A stretch of DNA of 64,000 nt from Lonicera japonica. Taxonomy: Eukaryota; Streptophyta; Magnoliopsida; Dipsacales; Caprifoliaceae. Positions 55,022 to 64,000 of this stretch are shown here, one piece after another (the first letter of the stretch is position 1; each line of letters begins with the position of its first letter). The stretch covers positions 20,851,901 through 20,915,900 of the forward strand of contig CM038469.1 in the NCBI GenBank assembly GCA_021464415.1. Direction: 5' to 3'. A program made the translations under genes and the position numbers. A model generated the notes under the pieces. It was not told the origin of the DNA and made no database searches. It saw nothing but the letters and a program-made list of their open reading frames with translations.

Positions 55022-56395
55022 CATTGGCATTCCAGTCAGGGGGAATCAGGTAGGTGGTGCCCGAGGACCTAACAGCTGCAGAATACCCTAAGCTTATTGT
55101 GTGGCTAGAATCAGACTCAGTGAAGCTAGTAAGCATGAAAAATGACAGTTATTCAGTCTGTTGCTCGGTTGATTCGACCCTTGCTGTTGTAGATAATGGA
55201 AGTTAGTTTGTCAATAAGGACTTGAGCTTTGGTAAGACATAACATGGTTGATGGTTAGGGTGACCTTATTGTATTGGCAAAAGGCTTTCTTAGGCTCGCC
55301 AACATTGGCAGGTTATTCCTCGATCTTATTAGCTACATGCATCAGGGTCTTATATCGTTCGAAGTATAGGTGATCAATAACGGTTCTAATCTCAGGCTTG
55401 AAATTTTTAACAATCATAACCAGTTGTTCTTCTTCGGGGATCCTATCAACCACTGAGAGGCAAGTTCTCTCCATCAGGTGATAAAATCGCTCACACTCTT
55501 TATATCCCTTTGCTTGGTCATTTCGAGGTGTTTTCGGGTGATCTTAAACTCCTCGTTTCACTTGTAGTATTCCATGAACTTCTTCACTATACTCTTCCAA
55601 TATATTACCCTATATCTCTCTAAACGTAGAAACCAACTATGTGCTGGCCTAGTGAGAGTTTGACGAAAACCTTGAACCAGGTGAGCTTTGTTCAATCCGT
55701 ATGTACAATTGTATGGTCCGGACATCAGCCCCGAGAACTCTCAATGTGAGGAACTTGAATGCGATTGGCAACCGAGCATCCAGATATAATGACAGGTTAT
55801 GGGGATCGGTTATATCATCGGCTTTCTTACCGACTTTTTAGTTCAGGTCCTTCATTTGCTCTTTCAACATGTTGATGGCCTTATTCTTCTTTGATTACTC
55901 AACTACGAATTTGTCATGTTGACCCATACTGTGCACACTTGGCCGGCATATTGTGGGTTAGGAGCATACAAAGGATTATGCATGATATTGGTTGGGCATA
56001 TTATTTTCTGGGTGCAACCAAGCAGCAAGCCAATTTTTGTGGAGGAACAATATGCGGTGGAGGTTGGTTATTGGCTGAAGCAATAAGAGGTGGTGGGTTT
56101 TAGTGGATTGGAGGTATAGGTGGAGCTTGATTGTTAGGTGGCAATCAATGCATTAAGGTGAGCTTGTGTGGCCCTTTGGTGATTGGTGACAATGGCAAAG
56201 GATCGGGATATATCTTGGAGCATGGCGTGTAACTATTCAAAGGTTGGGGAATCATTTTAGTTCTGAGGTAAGACGGGACCAGGTGGCAGTTCCACTATAC
56301 AAGAGCTTCTGGTGTTGGTTCTTTCAGGTGTAAAGACTGGTAGTTCATTTTCTTAGCAAGGAGGCATAATGCAGGGTGAATCTAGTATTGTAAGG
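55022..56395 (-). pseudogene. gag: Tat-4 gag, N-terminal and capsid part
   Basis: Minus-strand blocks: SPTFEQLHAMLQDISRSFA (about 56,250-56,195), DPHNLSLYLDARLPIAFKFLTL (about 55,810-55,745), KECERFYHLMERTCLSVVDRI (about 55,510-55,445), FKPEIRTVIDHLYFERYKTLMHVANKIEE (about 55,410-55,325). These correspond to the Tat-2 gag capsid and following region. Many stops and frameshifts mark it as old. The N-terminal coding part is cut from its leader by the Reina-like element at about 56,403. Confidence 0.75.
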
Positions 56396-56402
56396 CATCT
56401 TA

Positions 56403-56945
56403 TGTGAACTGCGATCGTATTTCTATGAACTTCGATCGTATTTCTATCCAACTATGATGGATCCACAACCCTTAACGTTTGAAGACGCAAGAACCTTGGA
56501 ATCACGAGAAGTTGATGGAGATGGAACCTTGACCCAATCCCTAAAACAAGAATGAACCTTGGTATAGTCGAAGACAAACAATCAATTGATGGATTAATTG
56601 ATTATTAAGTTGAAGAACAACAAGAACCCTAATTTTGGTTGTTCGAGACGTTCTTAGAACGCAAGAGGTGAAAATACTCAAATTTTTATTAATCAAAGGC
56701 CGCCCAAAACAATAATGTTATCTCCTTTAAATAGGAGAAAAAGAACACACCCTAAACAAACCCTGAAAATGAAATTAACAAAACAAGCCCAATTCAAAAA
56801 TAATGAAACACTCTAAACAAGCCCAAAAACACTCTTAGCAAGCCCATAACTCTAAATACTAATTACCCATAATCCTTGGGCCTTAAACAATGCCAAAATA
56901 AATAAAACAATAATAAAATGCCCTCATTATTCTACGTCTTCTTGG
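56403..56945 (-). mobile_element. Probable 3' LTR of the Reina-like element
   Basis: Non-coding AT-rich sequence after the polyprotein. It ends with the LTR-like TGTGAACTGCGATCG (read as ...CGCAGTTCACA on the minus strand). A 21-bp tandem duplication GAAC(T)TGCGATCGTATTTCTA-like spans about 56,406-56,447. TATA-like CCTATTTAAAGG lies at about 56,720. The inner boundary is not visible. Confidence 0.5.
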
Positions 56946-57398
56946 CTAAGCATTAGTCTCCATTCTCACTCCATCTCCTTGAATGCTTTTCCAAGCTCGA
57001 GCTTTATTCATCAAATCTTGGACCATGGCCATAAGTGCTTCCTTGATCTTCTTGGCTCTAGCTCGGGTGATTGGACCACTTGGAACCCGTATGGGATCTG
57101 TATAGTCTTCACTCCATGATCTAGCCCCAGTGCTATCTTTAGGCTCATCATTCCCCTTATCTTGAAAAGGAATTGTCCTCAATTCGTCACCTGCACTAAA
57201 CGGACTTAGATCAACAACACTAAATGTAGCACTCACATTATAATCACCTAGAAGATCAAGTTTGTATGCATTGTCATTGATCCTTTTCACAATTTGAAAT
57301 GGTCCATCTCCTCTCAGTAACAGCTTAGAACGTCTTTGAACTGGAAAACGTTCCTTCGTCAAGTGCAACCAAACCCAATCTCGTAGTTCGAAAATCAC
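56946..57398 (-). pseudogene. Reina-like element: integrase C-terminal GPY/F-type module
   Basis: Contains DWVWLHLTKERFPVQRRSKL, RGDGPFQIVKRINDNAYKLDL, SVVDLSPFSAGDELRTIPF and VPSGPITRARAKKIKEAL. It is the DNA-binding tail that follows the integrase core; a typical chromodomain is not evident. Open for 150 codons and ending in TAG. Confidence 0.82.
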
Positions 57399-57422
57399 CT
57401 TCTTCCTTTCTTTGTTTGCTTG

Positions 57423-58430
57423 TCACATATACTGATCAGTTCTTCTTTTAATGTTTTGCCTCGCCTTCTCATAAATCCATCTAACAAACTCAGCTTTCCT
57501 CCTGCCATCTAGGTTAGCAGGCTTAACAGGTAATGGTTGTAAATTCGAAGGAGCTAAGGGATTAAAACCATACACAATCTCAAAAGGAGAAAACTTATAT
57601 GCAGAATGAACATATCGATTATATGCAAACTCAACATGAGGCAAATATTCTTCCCATTCTTTCAAGATATTTTTTATGATGGCACGCAACAAAGTGGATA
57701 GAGTTATATTTATTACTTTCGTTTGACCATCAGTTTAGGGATGACATGTAGTAGAAAAAAACAATTTAGTACCCAACTTTCCCCACAAAGTCTTCCAAAA
57801 GTAGCTCAAAAACTTTGCATCCCTATCAGAAACAATGGTTCTAGGCATGCTATGCAAACGCGTAATTTCTTTAGAGAACAAATTCGCAATTCGTGGTGCA
57901 TCATCAGTTTTATGACAAGCAATGAAATGAGCCATTTTAGAAAATCTATTAACCACCATGAAAACAGAATCATTCCCATGCATAGTTCTAGGCAAACCCA
58001 ACATAAAATCCATAGAAATATCAACCCAATGGTCACTAGGAATGCGCAATGGAGTATATAAACCATGGGAGTTTAACTTAGACTTTGCTTTCTTACAAGT
58101 AACAAATCTCTCACAAATTCTTTCAACATCGCTTTTCATGTGAGGCAAAAAGAAGTGTTCTTGCAATTCTCCTAAAGTCTTAGCTATACCAAAGTGTCCC
58201 ATTAGACTCCCACCATGAGCTTCTTTCACAAGCAACTCACGCAAAGAGCATTTAGGCTTACAAAGTTTGTTTTCACGCATTAGAAATCCATCACGCCGAA
58301 AGTACTTATCAAACGCCAACTTTTCACATGCATTGAATATATCTCTAAAATCAGCATCATCATAATATAAATCCTTAATGTATTCAAATCCAAGCAATTT
58401 AGCATCTAAAGTAGCAATTAAAGCATACAT
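57423..58430 (-). pseudogene. Reina-like element: integrase core, catalytic Glu lost
   Basis: HHCC region [22 protein letters not shown]...[10 protein letters not shown], in which one zinc Cys appears replaced by Phe. Core: [10 protein letters not shown] and [14 protein letters not shown] carry the two Asp residues. After CHP a TAA (about 57,733) interrupts, and the usual DGQTEVVN reads DGQTKVIN, a Glu-to-Lys change at the third catalytic position. The remainder ([36 protein letters not shown]) continues to 57,423. Inactive. Confidence 0.87.
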
Positions 58431-58439
58431 TCGCGATAA

Positions 58440-58995
58440 AGCATCTGCTACAACATTCTTCTTACCCTACTTGTACTTGATCACATATGGGAAAGTCTCT
58501 ATGAACTCTACCCATTTAGCATGGCACTTGTTTAACCTTTGTTGTCCCTTCAAGTGCTTCAACAATTCATGATCCGTGTGAATCACGAACTCCTTCGGCA
58601 CAGATAGTGCTGCCATGTATCCAACGTTCTCACCAATGCATAAAGCACCTTGTCGTAGGTAGGGTAATTTAAGGTCGCCCCACCTAGCTTATCACTAAAG
58701 TATGCTATTGGCTTCTCTTCCTGCATAAGAACAGCACCAATTCCATTTCTTAAAGCATCCCATTCAATTTCAAAAGTCTTTGAAAAGTTAGCTAAAGGTA
58801 ACAAGCGTTACTTAGCTTGCTTTTCAGTAATCGGAATGCTTTATCTTGTTCCTCTCCCCACTTAAACCCAACGTTCTTTTTGATCACCTCAGTTAATGGC
58901 GCCACAATTGTGTTAAAATCCTTCATGAACCGCCGATAGAAACTAGCAAGTCCATGGAAACTCCGCATTGTCCAACACTTGTAAGACTTTTCCAT
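58440..58995 (-). pseudogene. Reina-like element: RNase H domain
   Basis: [27 protein letters not shown] (connection), [51 protein letters not shown] (the first catalytic Asp region; EIEWDA), [19 protein letters not shown]. It is split by a frameshift at about 58,795 and followed by a damaged [14 protein letters not shown] block near 58,570. Confidence 0.82.
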
Positions 58996-59027
58996 TTTTG
59001 AATAGCCTTCACCTTTTCTTTATCAAC

Positions 59028-59700
59028 CTAAATACTTTGTGTACTCAGAACAAAACCAAGAAACACAAGCTTATCCATGCAAAAGATGCACTTCTTCAGG
59101 TTAGCATATAACTTCATCCTACGCAAGACATCTAAAACATATTTCAAATGCATAACATGATCATCTAGACTCTTGCTATAGATTAGGATATCATCAAAAT
59201 AGACCACAACGAATTTTCCAATGAAGGATCTCAAAACATAGTTCATTAAGCACATAAAGGTACTAGGAGCATTAGTCAAACCAAAAGGCATAACTAACCA
59301 CTCATATAACCATTATTTAGTTTCAAATGTTGTTTTTCACTCATCACCTTCTTTTATTCTAATTTGATGGTATCCATTTTTCAAATCAATTTTAGAGAAT
59401 ATACTAGACCCATGCAACTCATCAAATATATCATCTAAACGTGGAATGGGGTGACGATACTTTACCATGATATTATTTATGACTCGGCAGTCCATGCACA
59501 TTCTTCAGGTTCAATCCTTCTTTGGCACTAGCAAAACTGGCATCGCACATGGGCTCATACTCTCTCGCACATACCCTTTCTCCAGCAGCTCCGTCACTTG
59601 CCTTTGAAGTTCCTTCTTTTCCTCCGGGTTACTCCTATAGGCTGGCCGGTTTGGAATGTATGTTCTGAGTACGAAATCAATTTAGTAATTTATTCCTCAG
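59028..59700 (-). pseudogene. Reina-like element: reverse transcriptase
   Basis: [17 protein letters not shown] (first catalytic Asp, about 59,385), [30 protein letters not shown] (59,320-59,250), [15 protein letters not shown] (YFDD box, about 59,210-59,180), then [28 protein letters not shown]. The Asp residues are intact. Stops occur in the fingers region, and the N-terminal third is heavily damaged. Confidence 0.85.
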
Positions 59701-60138
59701 ATGGGTGGTAAACCACTCGGCGTATCCTCTGGAAAGACGTAAACAAAATCCTGCAACAACGAGATAATAACACTAGGCAAAGTAGAATTTAGTTTGTTAG
59801 TATTCAAAAGCGCTTCTTTGTACACAAGTACAAGAAGTTGATTACAAAGTATTGCTCTTTTCACTTCACTAGCTCTTGCATAGAAATTCTTTGCCTCCTC
59901 TCAAACTTGCTCTTAATAGTCACTGGTTTTTCCTCTTTACTTTCTTTTTTCTCAATTTTTTTCCCTCACTCTCTTTCTTTTTCTTTTTAGCTCTCCGTTG
60001 CTCCTCCTCATTTTGCAACTTCAACTGATTGGCATAAGCTTGCTGTGGCAGTAAAGGTGCAAGAATGATTGTTCTCTTGTTCATCTTAAATGAATATTTA
60101 TTGGTGAAGCCATCGTGATTAACTATTCTATCATATTG

Positions 60139-60396
60139 TCATGGTCTCCCCAACAGCATATGGCCTGCTTGCATGGGAACCATATCACAAAGCACTTGGT
60201 CCTCGTACTTACGAATGCTAAAGGACACCAAAACATTCTTATTCACCCTCACTTCACCGCTATCATTCAACCACTGCAATTTGTAAGGCCTTTGGTGCGT
60301 AGTCGTGTGCAAAGCTAGCTTCTCCACCATTGTTGTGCTAGCCACATTAGTGCAACTACCCCCGTCTATCACCAAGCTACACACCTTGCCTAGCAC
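60139..60396 (-). pseudogene. Reina-like element: aspartic protease
   Basis: LVIDGGSCTNVAS is the active-site loop in the DGGS form usual for this clade, followed by KLALHTTTHQRPYKLQWLNDSGEVRV and VPMQAGHMLLGRP. Processing enzyme of the polyprotein. The local frame is open, but neighbours are broken. Confidence 0.82.
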
Positions 60397-60599
60397 TAGG
60401 CACCTATTGTGGAAGATATTCTTGTGCTACTCCTCATCCTCTATTGCTTGCACACTAAGGGCTCTTCTTGCAACTAATAACTCGTCTTGGATGGTGCTCT
60501 CCTCTTCTTCGATATCCTCTAGATGTGGCATAGCTTCAGTGCCTTCTACTTCCGTCTCATATTCCCCATTATTTGAAAGCATCACTACCCGCTTGTTCG

Positions 60600-61680
60600 G
60601 GCATTGAGTGGCAATGTGGCCTCTCCCTTGACACTTCTAACAAATAACATCCCGATTTCGAGTTGTAGGAGTATTAGTGGTGTTAAGGGCTACCTTAGCT
60701 TGACTTCCACTAAGAGTTTCTGATTTCAAATCGGCCTTCGGTTTTGAAGTGGTTGCTTTTGTCTTCTTTCTTCCACGGACTTTGTTTCCATGGAGTAGAG
60801 TAAGAACTTTAGCTTGGCTTGAAACTATCCCTCCTCTTGAGCTACCTCTCTATTTTAATTGTTGCGTGCACAACATCTTCAATCTCAACATACGGTGGCA
60901 ATTCAACCGCATTGGCAATTTTTTGATTTAACCAACTCAAGAACCACGCCATGGTAGCTTCTCTATTCTCATCAACCTTGGCCCGAATCATGGCCACTTC
61001 CATTTCCTTGTAATACTCATCAACACTACAATTCCCCTGTGTAAGCCTTTGTAATTTTTGGTACAATTCCCGATAATAGTTATCGAGTACAAACCGCTTC
61101 TTCATCAACCGCTTCATCTTATCCCAAGTTTCGACAGACCCTTCATCACTACGCCTTCGCTCTATCATCAAGCGATCCCACCAAACAAGTGGATAATCGA
61201 AAAATTCAATAGCCGCCAATTTCACCTTTTTCGACTCGGGGTAATTTTGGCAAGCAAACACCAACTCTACGTTCTTGACCCACTCAAGATAGGCCTCGGG
61301 GTCATTCTTCCCTTGGAAGGATGGAATCTCCATTTTGATCTCGTTCATGTTGTCATCCTCCCGATTAGTTCCTCTACCAAACCGCCTACCATTCCGTCGG
61401 TTAGTGATTACCGAATCAACGTCGCTATCCCCATCGTCAAAACTATCTCGGTAAAAGTTATCAAGATCGTTCTCAGCCTCCTTTCCCTAAGCTGCGGTCT
61501 TCCACTTCGTTGAGCACTACGTGATTTGCTAGATTTTACAATTTGAGTGCTCTCAAATCTATCGACATTCACAAACATTCGCCTTAATTCCTCACTCATC
61601 TCATCCACCTGCTCTTTATAGCCAACCAACTCCTCTCTCATCATCTTTTGTAAGGTACTCGTCATAGCTTCTTGGAACAA
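60600..61680 (-). pseudogene. gag: Reina-like element: gag with zinc knuckle
   Basis: MFQEAMTSTLQKMMREELVGYKEQ begins a coiled-coil-like N-terminus (61,680-61,560). The capsid domain IPSFQGKNDPEAYLEWVKNVEL...YYRELYQKLQRLTQGNCSVDEYYKEMEVAMIRA lies at 61,348-60,990. A CCHC knuckle C-x2-C-x4-H-x4-C near 60,655-60,610 contains a TAG directly after its first Cys. Frameshifts separate the N-terminus from the capsid. Confidence 0.85.
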
Positions 61681-62650
61681 CCTAGGATCGAAACTTGATA
61701 TATTGCTACAAAACAGAGGTTAGCAAAATATAAAGAAATATAATTTCCTCACTACACTCCCTTACGTGTTTCGCTCAGAATGTGTCACTCTGCTTTTACC
61801 GCTCATGTTTAGCTCTCAAAAGTAATGATATTCCTCTCAATTTTCACCTTTTGGGACTTTCAAACGAATCGAAAAGCAAGAACCTTCGTCTTGGTTCCCA
61901 AACGGACCAATCACAACTCAAATAGATCAATTGCATGCCCGACAAGTACGTTTTCACCAAAAAATCAAGAAACGGGAATCCCAATGAATTATGGACGTAA
62001 TAAAGGGCAAAAATCGAGAAAAAAGCACGAAAAAATCAGTCTCATGGAAACTAGATTTTTGGAATCCTTGGACCCTATAGAACCCAAATCCAAAAAGAAA
62101 TAGTAGCGAATTTCGAAAAATTTTGTACTCTTTTTAAGAGAAAAACTCTCAATTTAATTAATCATCAAAAATTTTTGAAACAATAAATCCATCTCCTTCA
62201 AATAGGACAACAAAACAATTAGAAACCTTATACAATAAGGAAACTAATTCTACTTAGGAAAAGGAAATAACTTCTAGAATAATCCTAATACAATAAGGAA
62301 GTTAATAATAAAATAATAAGGAAACTTATTCAAAAAGGAAACTACTAATCTAATTCCTAATTGAATAATGAGACTCAAGAAGCCCTATTAATTTAAAAAC
62401 AACTTATATTAATATCTTCTAGATTATTCTAATGACATCCTTGCTGTTTTAACCTCTTGAACTTCCACGCCCAATCTTTAGGAACCTCATAATCGTTTAA
62501 GCTTCTTGCATCAAGAATGTGAAATTCTATGGAATTCCTTTTGAATTTCCATGCTCTATCCTTGTAATTCATCATGTGTGGATCATCATTTAGAATGCCA
62601 TGAACCACCATGGTTGAATAGAAACTAGAGCTAAGCCGGATCACTTTAAG
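61681..62650 (-). other. Probable 5' leader and 5' LTR of the Reina-like element
   Basis: Non-coding and AT-rich, with TCCTATTTGAAGGAGATGG (minus, about 62,205-62,187) recalling the 3' LTR. No convincing primer-binding site was found. Open frames at 61,825-62,103 (plus) and 62,644-62,429 (minus) show no domain. Confidence 0.4.
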
Positions 62651-63368
62651 TATGAATTTGGATAACCTGAGGTGGTGATAAATGGGGAAAACTTAGGATG
62701 AGGATAAATCAATATTCTTCCCATGAATGCATAATTTTTGGAAGACTCAACAAGAAAGTAAAATCGAAAACCACTTTTGAGTGTTTAGTAAGTGAAAACA
62801 GACCGACAACAACAGTAACAATAACTTGAGAGCCCCATGGATAGGTTTATGGTAGGAATAAGCATTCCCAGAGTGCCTTTTTAACCTTCCGATTTTGAAA
62901 ATTATTTTTGGAAAGTGACTCATTTTTTAAAATCTTGTTCAGGAAAACATTTTTGAAATTGGGAATTTCTCTCCTCTTAGAGTTGCTTTTCATGGAAATA
63001 GTAATAGAGAAATTCTCACTAAAAGGGCTCAGTGAGGGATTTCTATGGACGGGGTGGGTTGGGTAGCCTCTGGCTGTACTTGCCAAACCAAGAGTTGGTA
63101 TGTATGATAAAACTTTTTGCTAACTATTTTCACGACTAACGGTTAAATGGATAAGGTTTAAGGCTCCCTCTTATTTGGCAGGTCTTGATATATACCCATA
63201 AGGCGAGTACGTGAAAGGACCATTTGATATACATTTTAGGTACGTGAGTGTTCACGTCACTCAATATACCTTGGTTTGCTACTAGGCCAAAGAGAGTGAA
63301 AATTAGAGCTTTCAGTTTATGTTAACCTAGACAAGCCAACTCCCTACTCCTTAAACAAAATTTCCAGG
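62651..63368 (-). other. Tat-4 leader
   Basis: The part 63,120-63,350 matches the conserved Tat leader block of Tat-1 and Tat-2, including the GAGTG-TTCACGT-CACTC hairpin (63,246-63,262) and a broken form of the same peptide frame. The PBS-proximal 230 bp are missing: the alignment stops exactly at the LTR beginning at 63,369. Confidence 0.72.
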
Positions 63369-64000
63369 TGTGAGAATCCGGGCTTCCGACCCATTCTTCT
63401 CAGGTTTTTATATTTTTTAATTTTTTTCTTATTTTAGGGAAAACAATGTTTTTTAGAGTCACCAGTTTGTTTTACAAGAAAACAAACAAAAGATCGTACA
63501 AAAGATAATTCAAAAACGAACTACATTTTATACGTTTGAAACCAGAGATTTATTAATAACTTGATTTGCTAGGATTCGGGAACTACGTTACGAATTGGGA
63601 AGGTGTTAAGCACCCAATTCGCCCTTTCGGTCTATCTAATGGATCATGTATTTAATTCCTATTCGATCTAGATATCCTACAAGTAGTTTGAATTGTTTTT
63701 CAAATAGTCCTTTCAGATAAATTTAATTTAAAATTGTATTTTGAAATCAAACTCGACCTTTGCGAGTGCCTACGTATTCATTCTTGGAATGAAATTAGAG
63801 TCTCGTAGTTCCACTTGTTTGGAAACTGTTTTTGTATTTTGTTTTGTTTTGAAAACGTGTCAAAACGGATTTTAGTTTTCTTGCACAACTTAGAAAGGAT
63901 TAGTTTTGAAAACAATGAACTTCTATGCAAGTTATCTAATTTCCTGTATTAAAACTTCGTATTTAAATGCGGTATTGAAATTCAGGAGAATTGTAGAAAG
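63369..64000 (-). mobile_element. Tat-type LTR (B-like), cut by window end
   Basis: Begins TGTGAGAATCCGGGC; contains the TTGTTTTACAAGAAAACAAAC stretch and the conserved U5 block (63,565-63,635). No PBS lies on its left, so it is either a solo or nested LTR in the Tat-4 leader, or the leader was deleted up to it. Confidence 0.85.

Larger units (their letters stand above)
56403..62650 (-). mobile_element. Decayed Reina-like Ty3/gypsy chromovirus (boundaries partly uncertain)
   Basis: Minus-strand gag (61,680-60,600), protease (60,396-60,139), RT, RNase H, integrase and C-terminal module (to 56,946). The integrase wording ([30 protein letters not shown]) and the PSGPITRARAKKI tail resemble plant Reina-clade elements. 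The left LTR end, TGTGAACTGCGATCG at 56,403, is plausible; the right end is a guess (GGATCA near 62,650). The outer regions share CCTATTT-AAGGAGAT and TTATTGTTT words but are too diverged to align as an LTR pair by eye. Many stops are present. Confidence 0.7.

Noticed and set aside
61825..62103. 92-codon plus-strand frame rich in Lys/Asn
   Set aside because: Lies antisense in the leader/LTR region of the Reina-like element with no counterpart elsewhere.
1..64000. Host protein-coding genes, tRNA, rRNA, organelle inserts
   Set aside because: I looked for conserved host domains, cloverleaf-like and rRNA core sequences on both strands and saw none; every recognisable protein is of transposable-element origin.

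Overview
The window is a plant (probably dicot) nuclear segment made almost entirely of nested LTR retrotransposons. I found no host gene, tRNA, rRNA or organelle insert. The plant origin rests on Tat/Ogre-type and Reina-type Ty3/gypsy polyproteins, plant mobile domain (PMD) genes and GT-AG introns with AT-rich interiors. The species cannot be named from the sequence.

Layout. (1) 1-7,377 and its 5' LTR (7,378-8,843 plus 18,832-19,064): a decayed minus-strand Tat element (Tat-1) whose pol runs off the left edge. Two solo LTRs (2,100-3,651 and 3,697-4,868) sit in its gag/pro region, each with a 5-bp target-site duplication (TSD). Its 5' LTR is split by a complete non-autonomous Tekay-like element (8,844-18,826, TSD TCAGG) with 3.6-kb LTRs and a 1.5-kb non-coding interior; the left LTR of that element carries a further solo LTR (9,434-10,753, TSD GCTCC). 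(2) 19,065-26,000: Tekay-like LTR fragments, a Tat-type LTR with primer-binding site, an unclassified AT-rich block and a solo LTR (23,333-25,984). (3) 26,001-40,397: Tat-2, plus strand, with 5' LTR, primer-binding site, gag, protease, RT, two RNase H domains, integrase, then two antisense genes and a 69-bp tandem repeat; its 3' LTR is gone. (4) 40,398-41,720: truncated Tekay-like LTR. (5) 41,721-49,715: Tat-3, minus strand, without gag-pol but with an antisense PMD gene, a 115-bp tandem array and both LTRs (one truncated). (6) 49,716-63,368: Tat-4, minus strand, gag and leader remnants interrupted by a 2.9-kb solo LTR and a decayed Reina-like chromovirus (about 56,403-62,650). (7) 63,369-64,000: start of another Tat-type LTR.

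How it works together. In Tat-2 and Tat-3 the accessory genes lie antisense between pol and the 3' LTR. Two of these elements' antisense promoters carry the same short palindromic motifs found upstream of the TATA box in that element's own LTR: TGTCGCGCGACA in Tat-2, and GCCGTACGGTTGG-like repeats in Tat-3. Tat-3 keeps the PMD gene and also an orphan second promoter where Tat-2 has its second antisense gene. This suggests that sense genome transcription and antisense accessory-gene transcription respond to a common factor. That is my main candidate for something undescribed. All coding regions seen contain stops, frameshifts or lost catalytic residues, so every copy here is probably dead.
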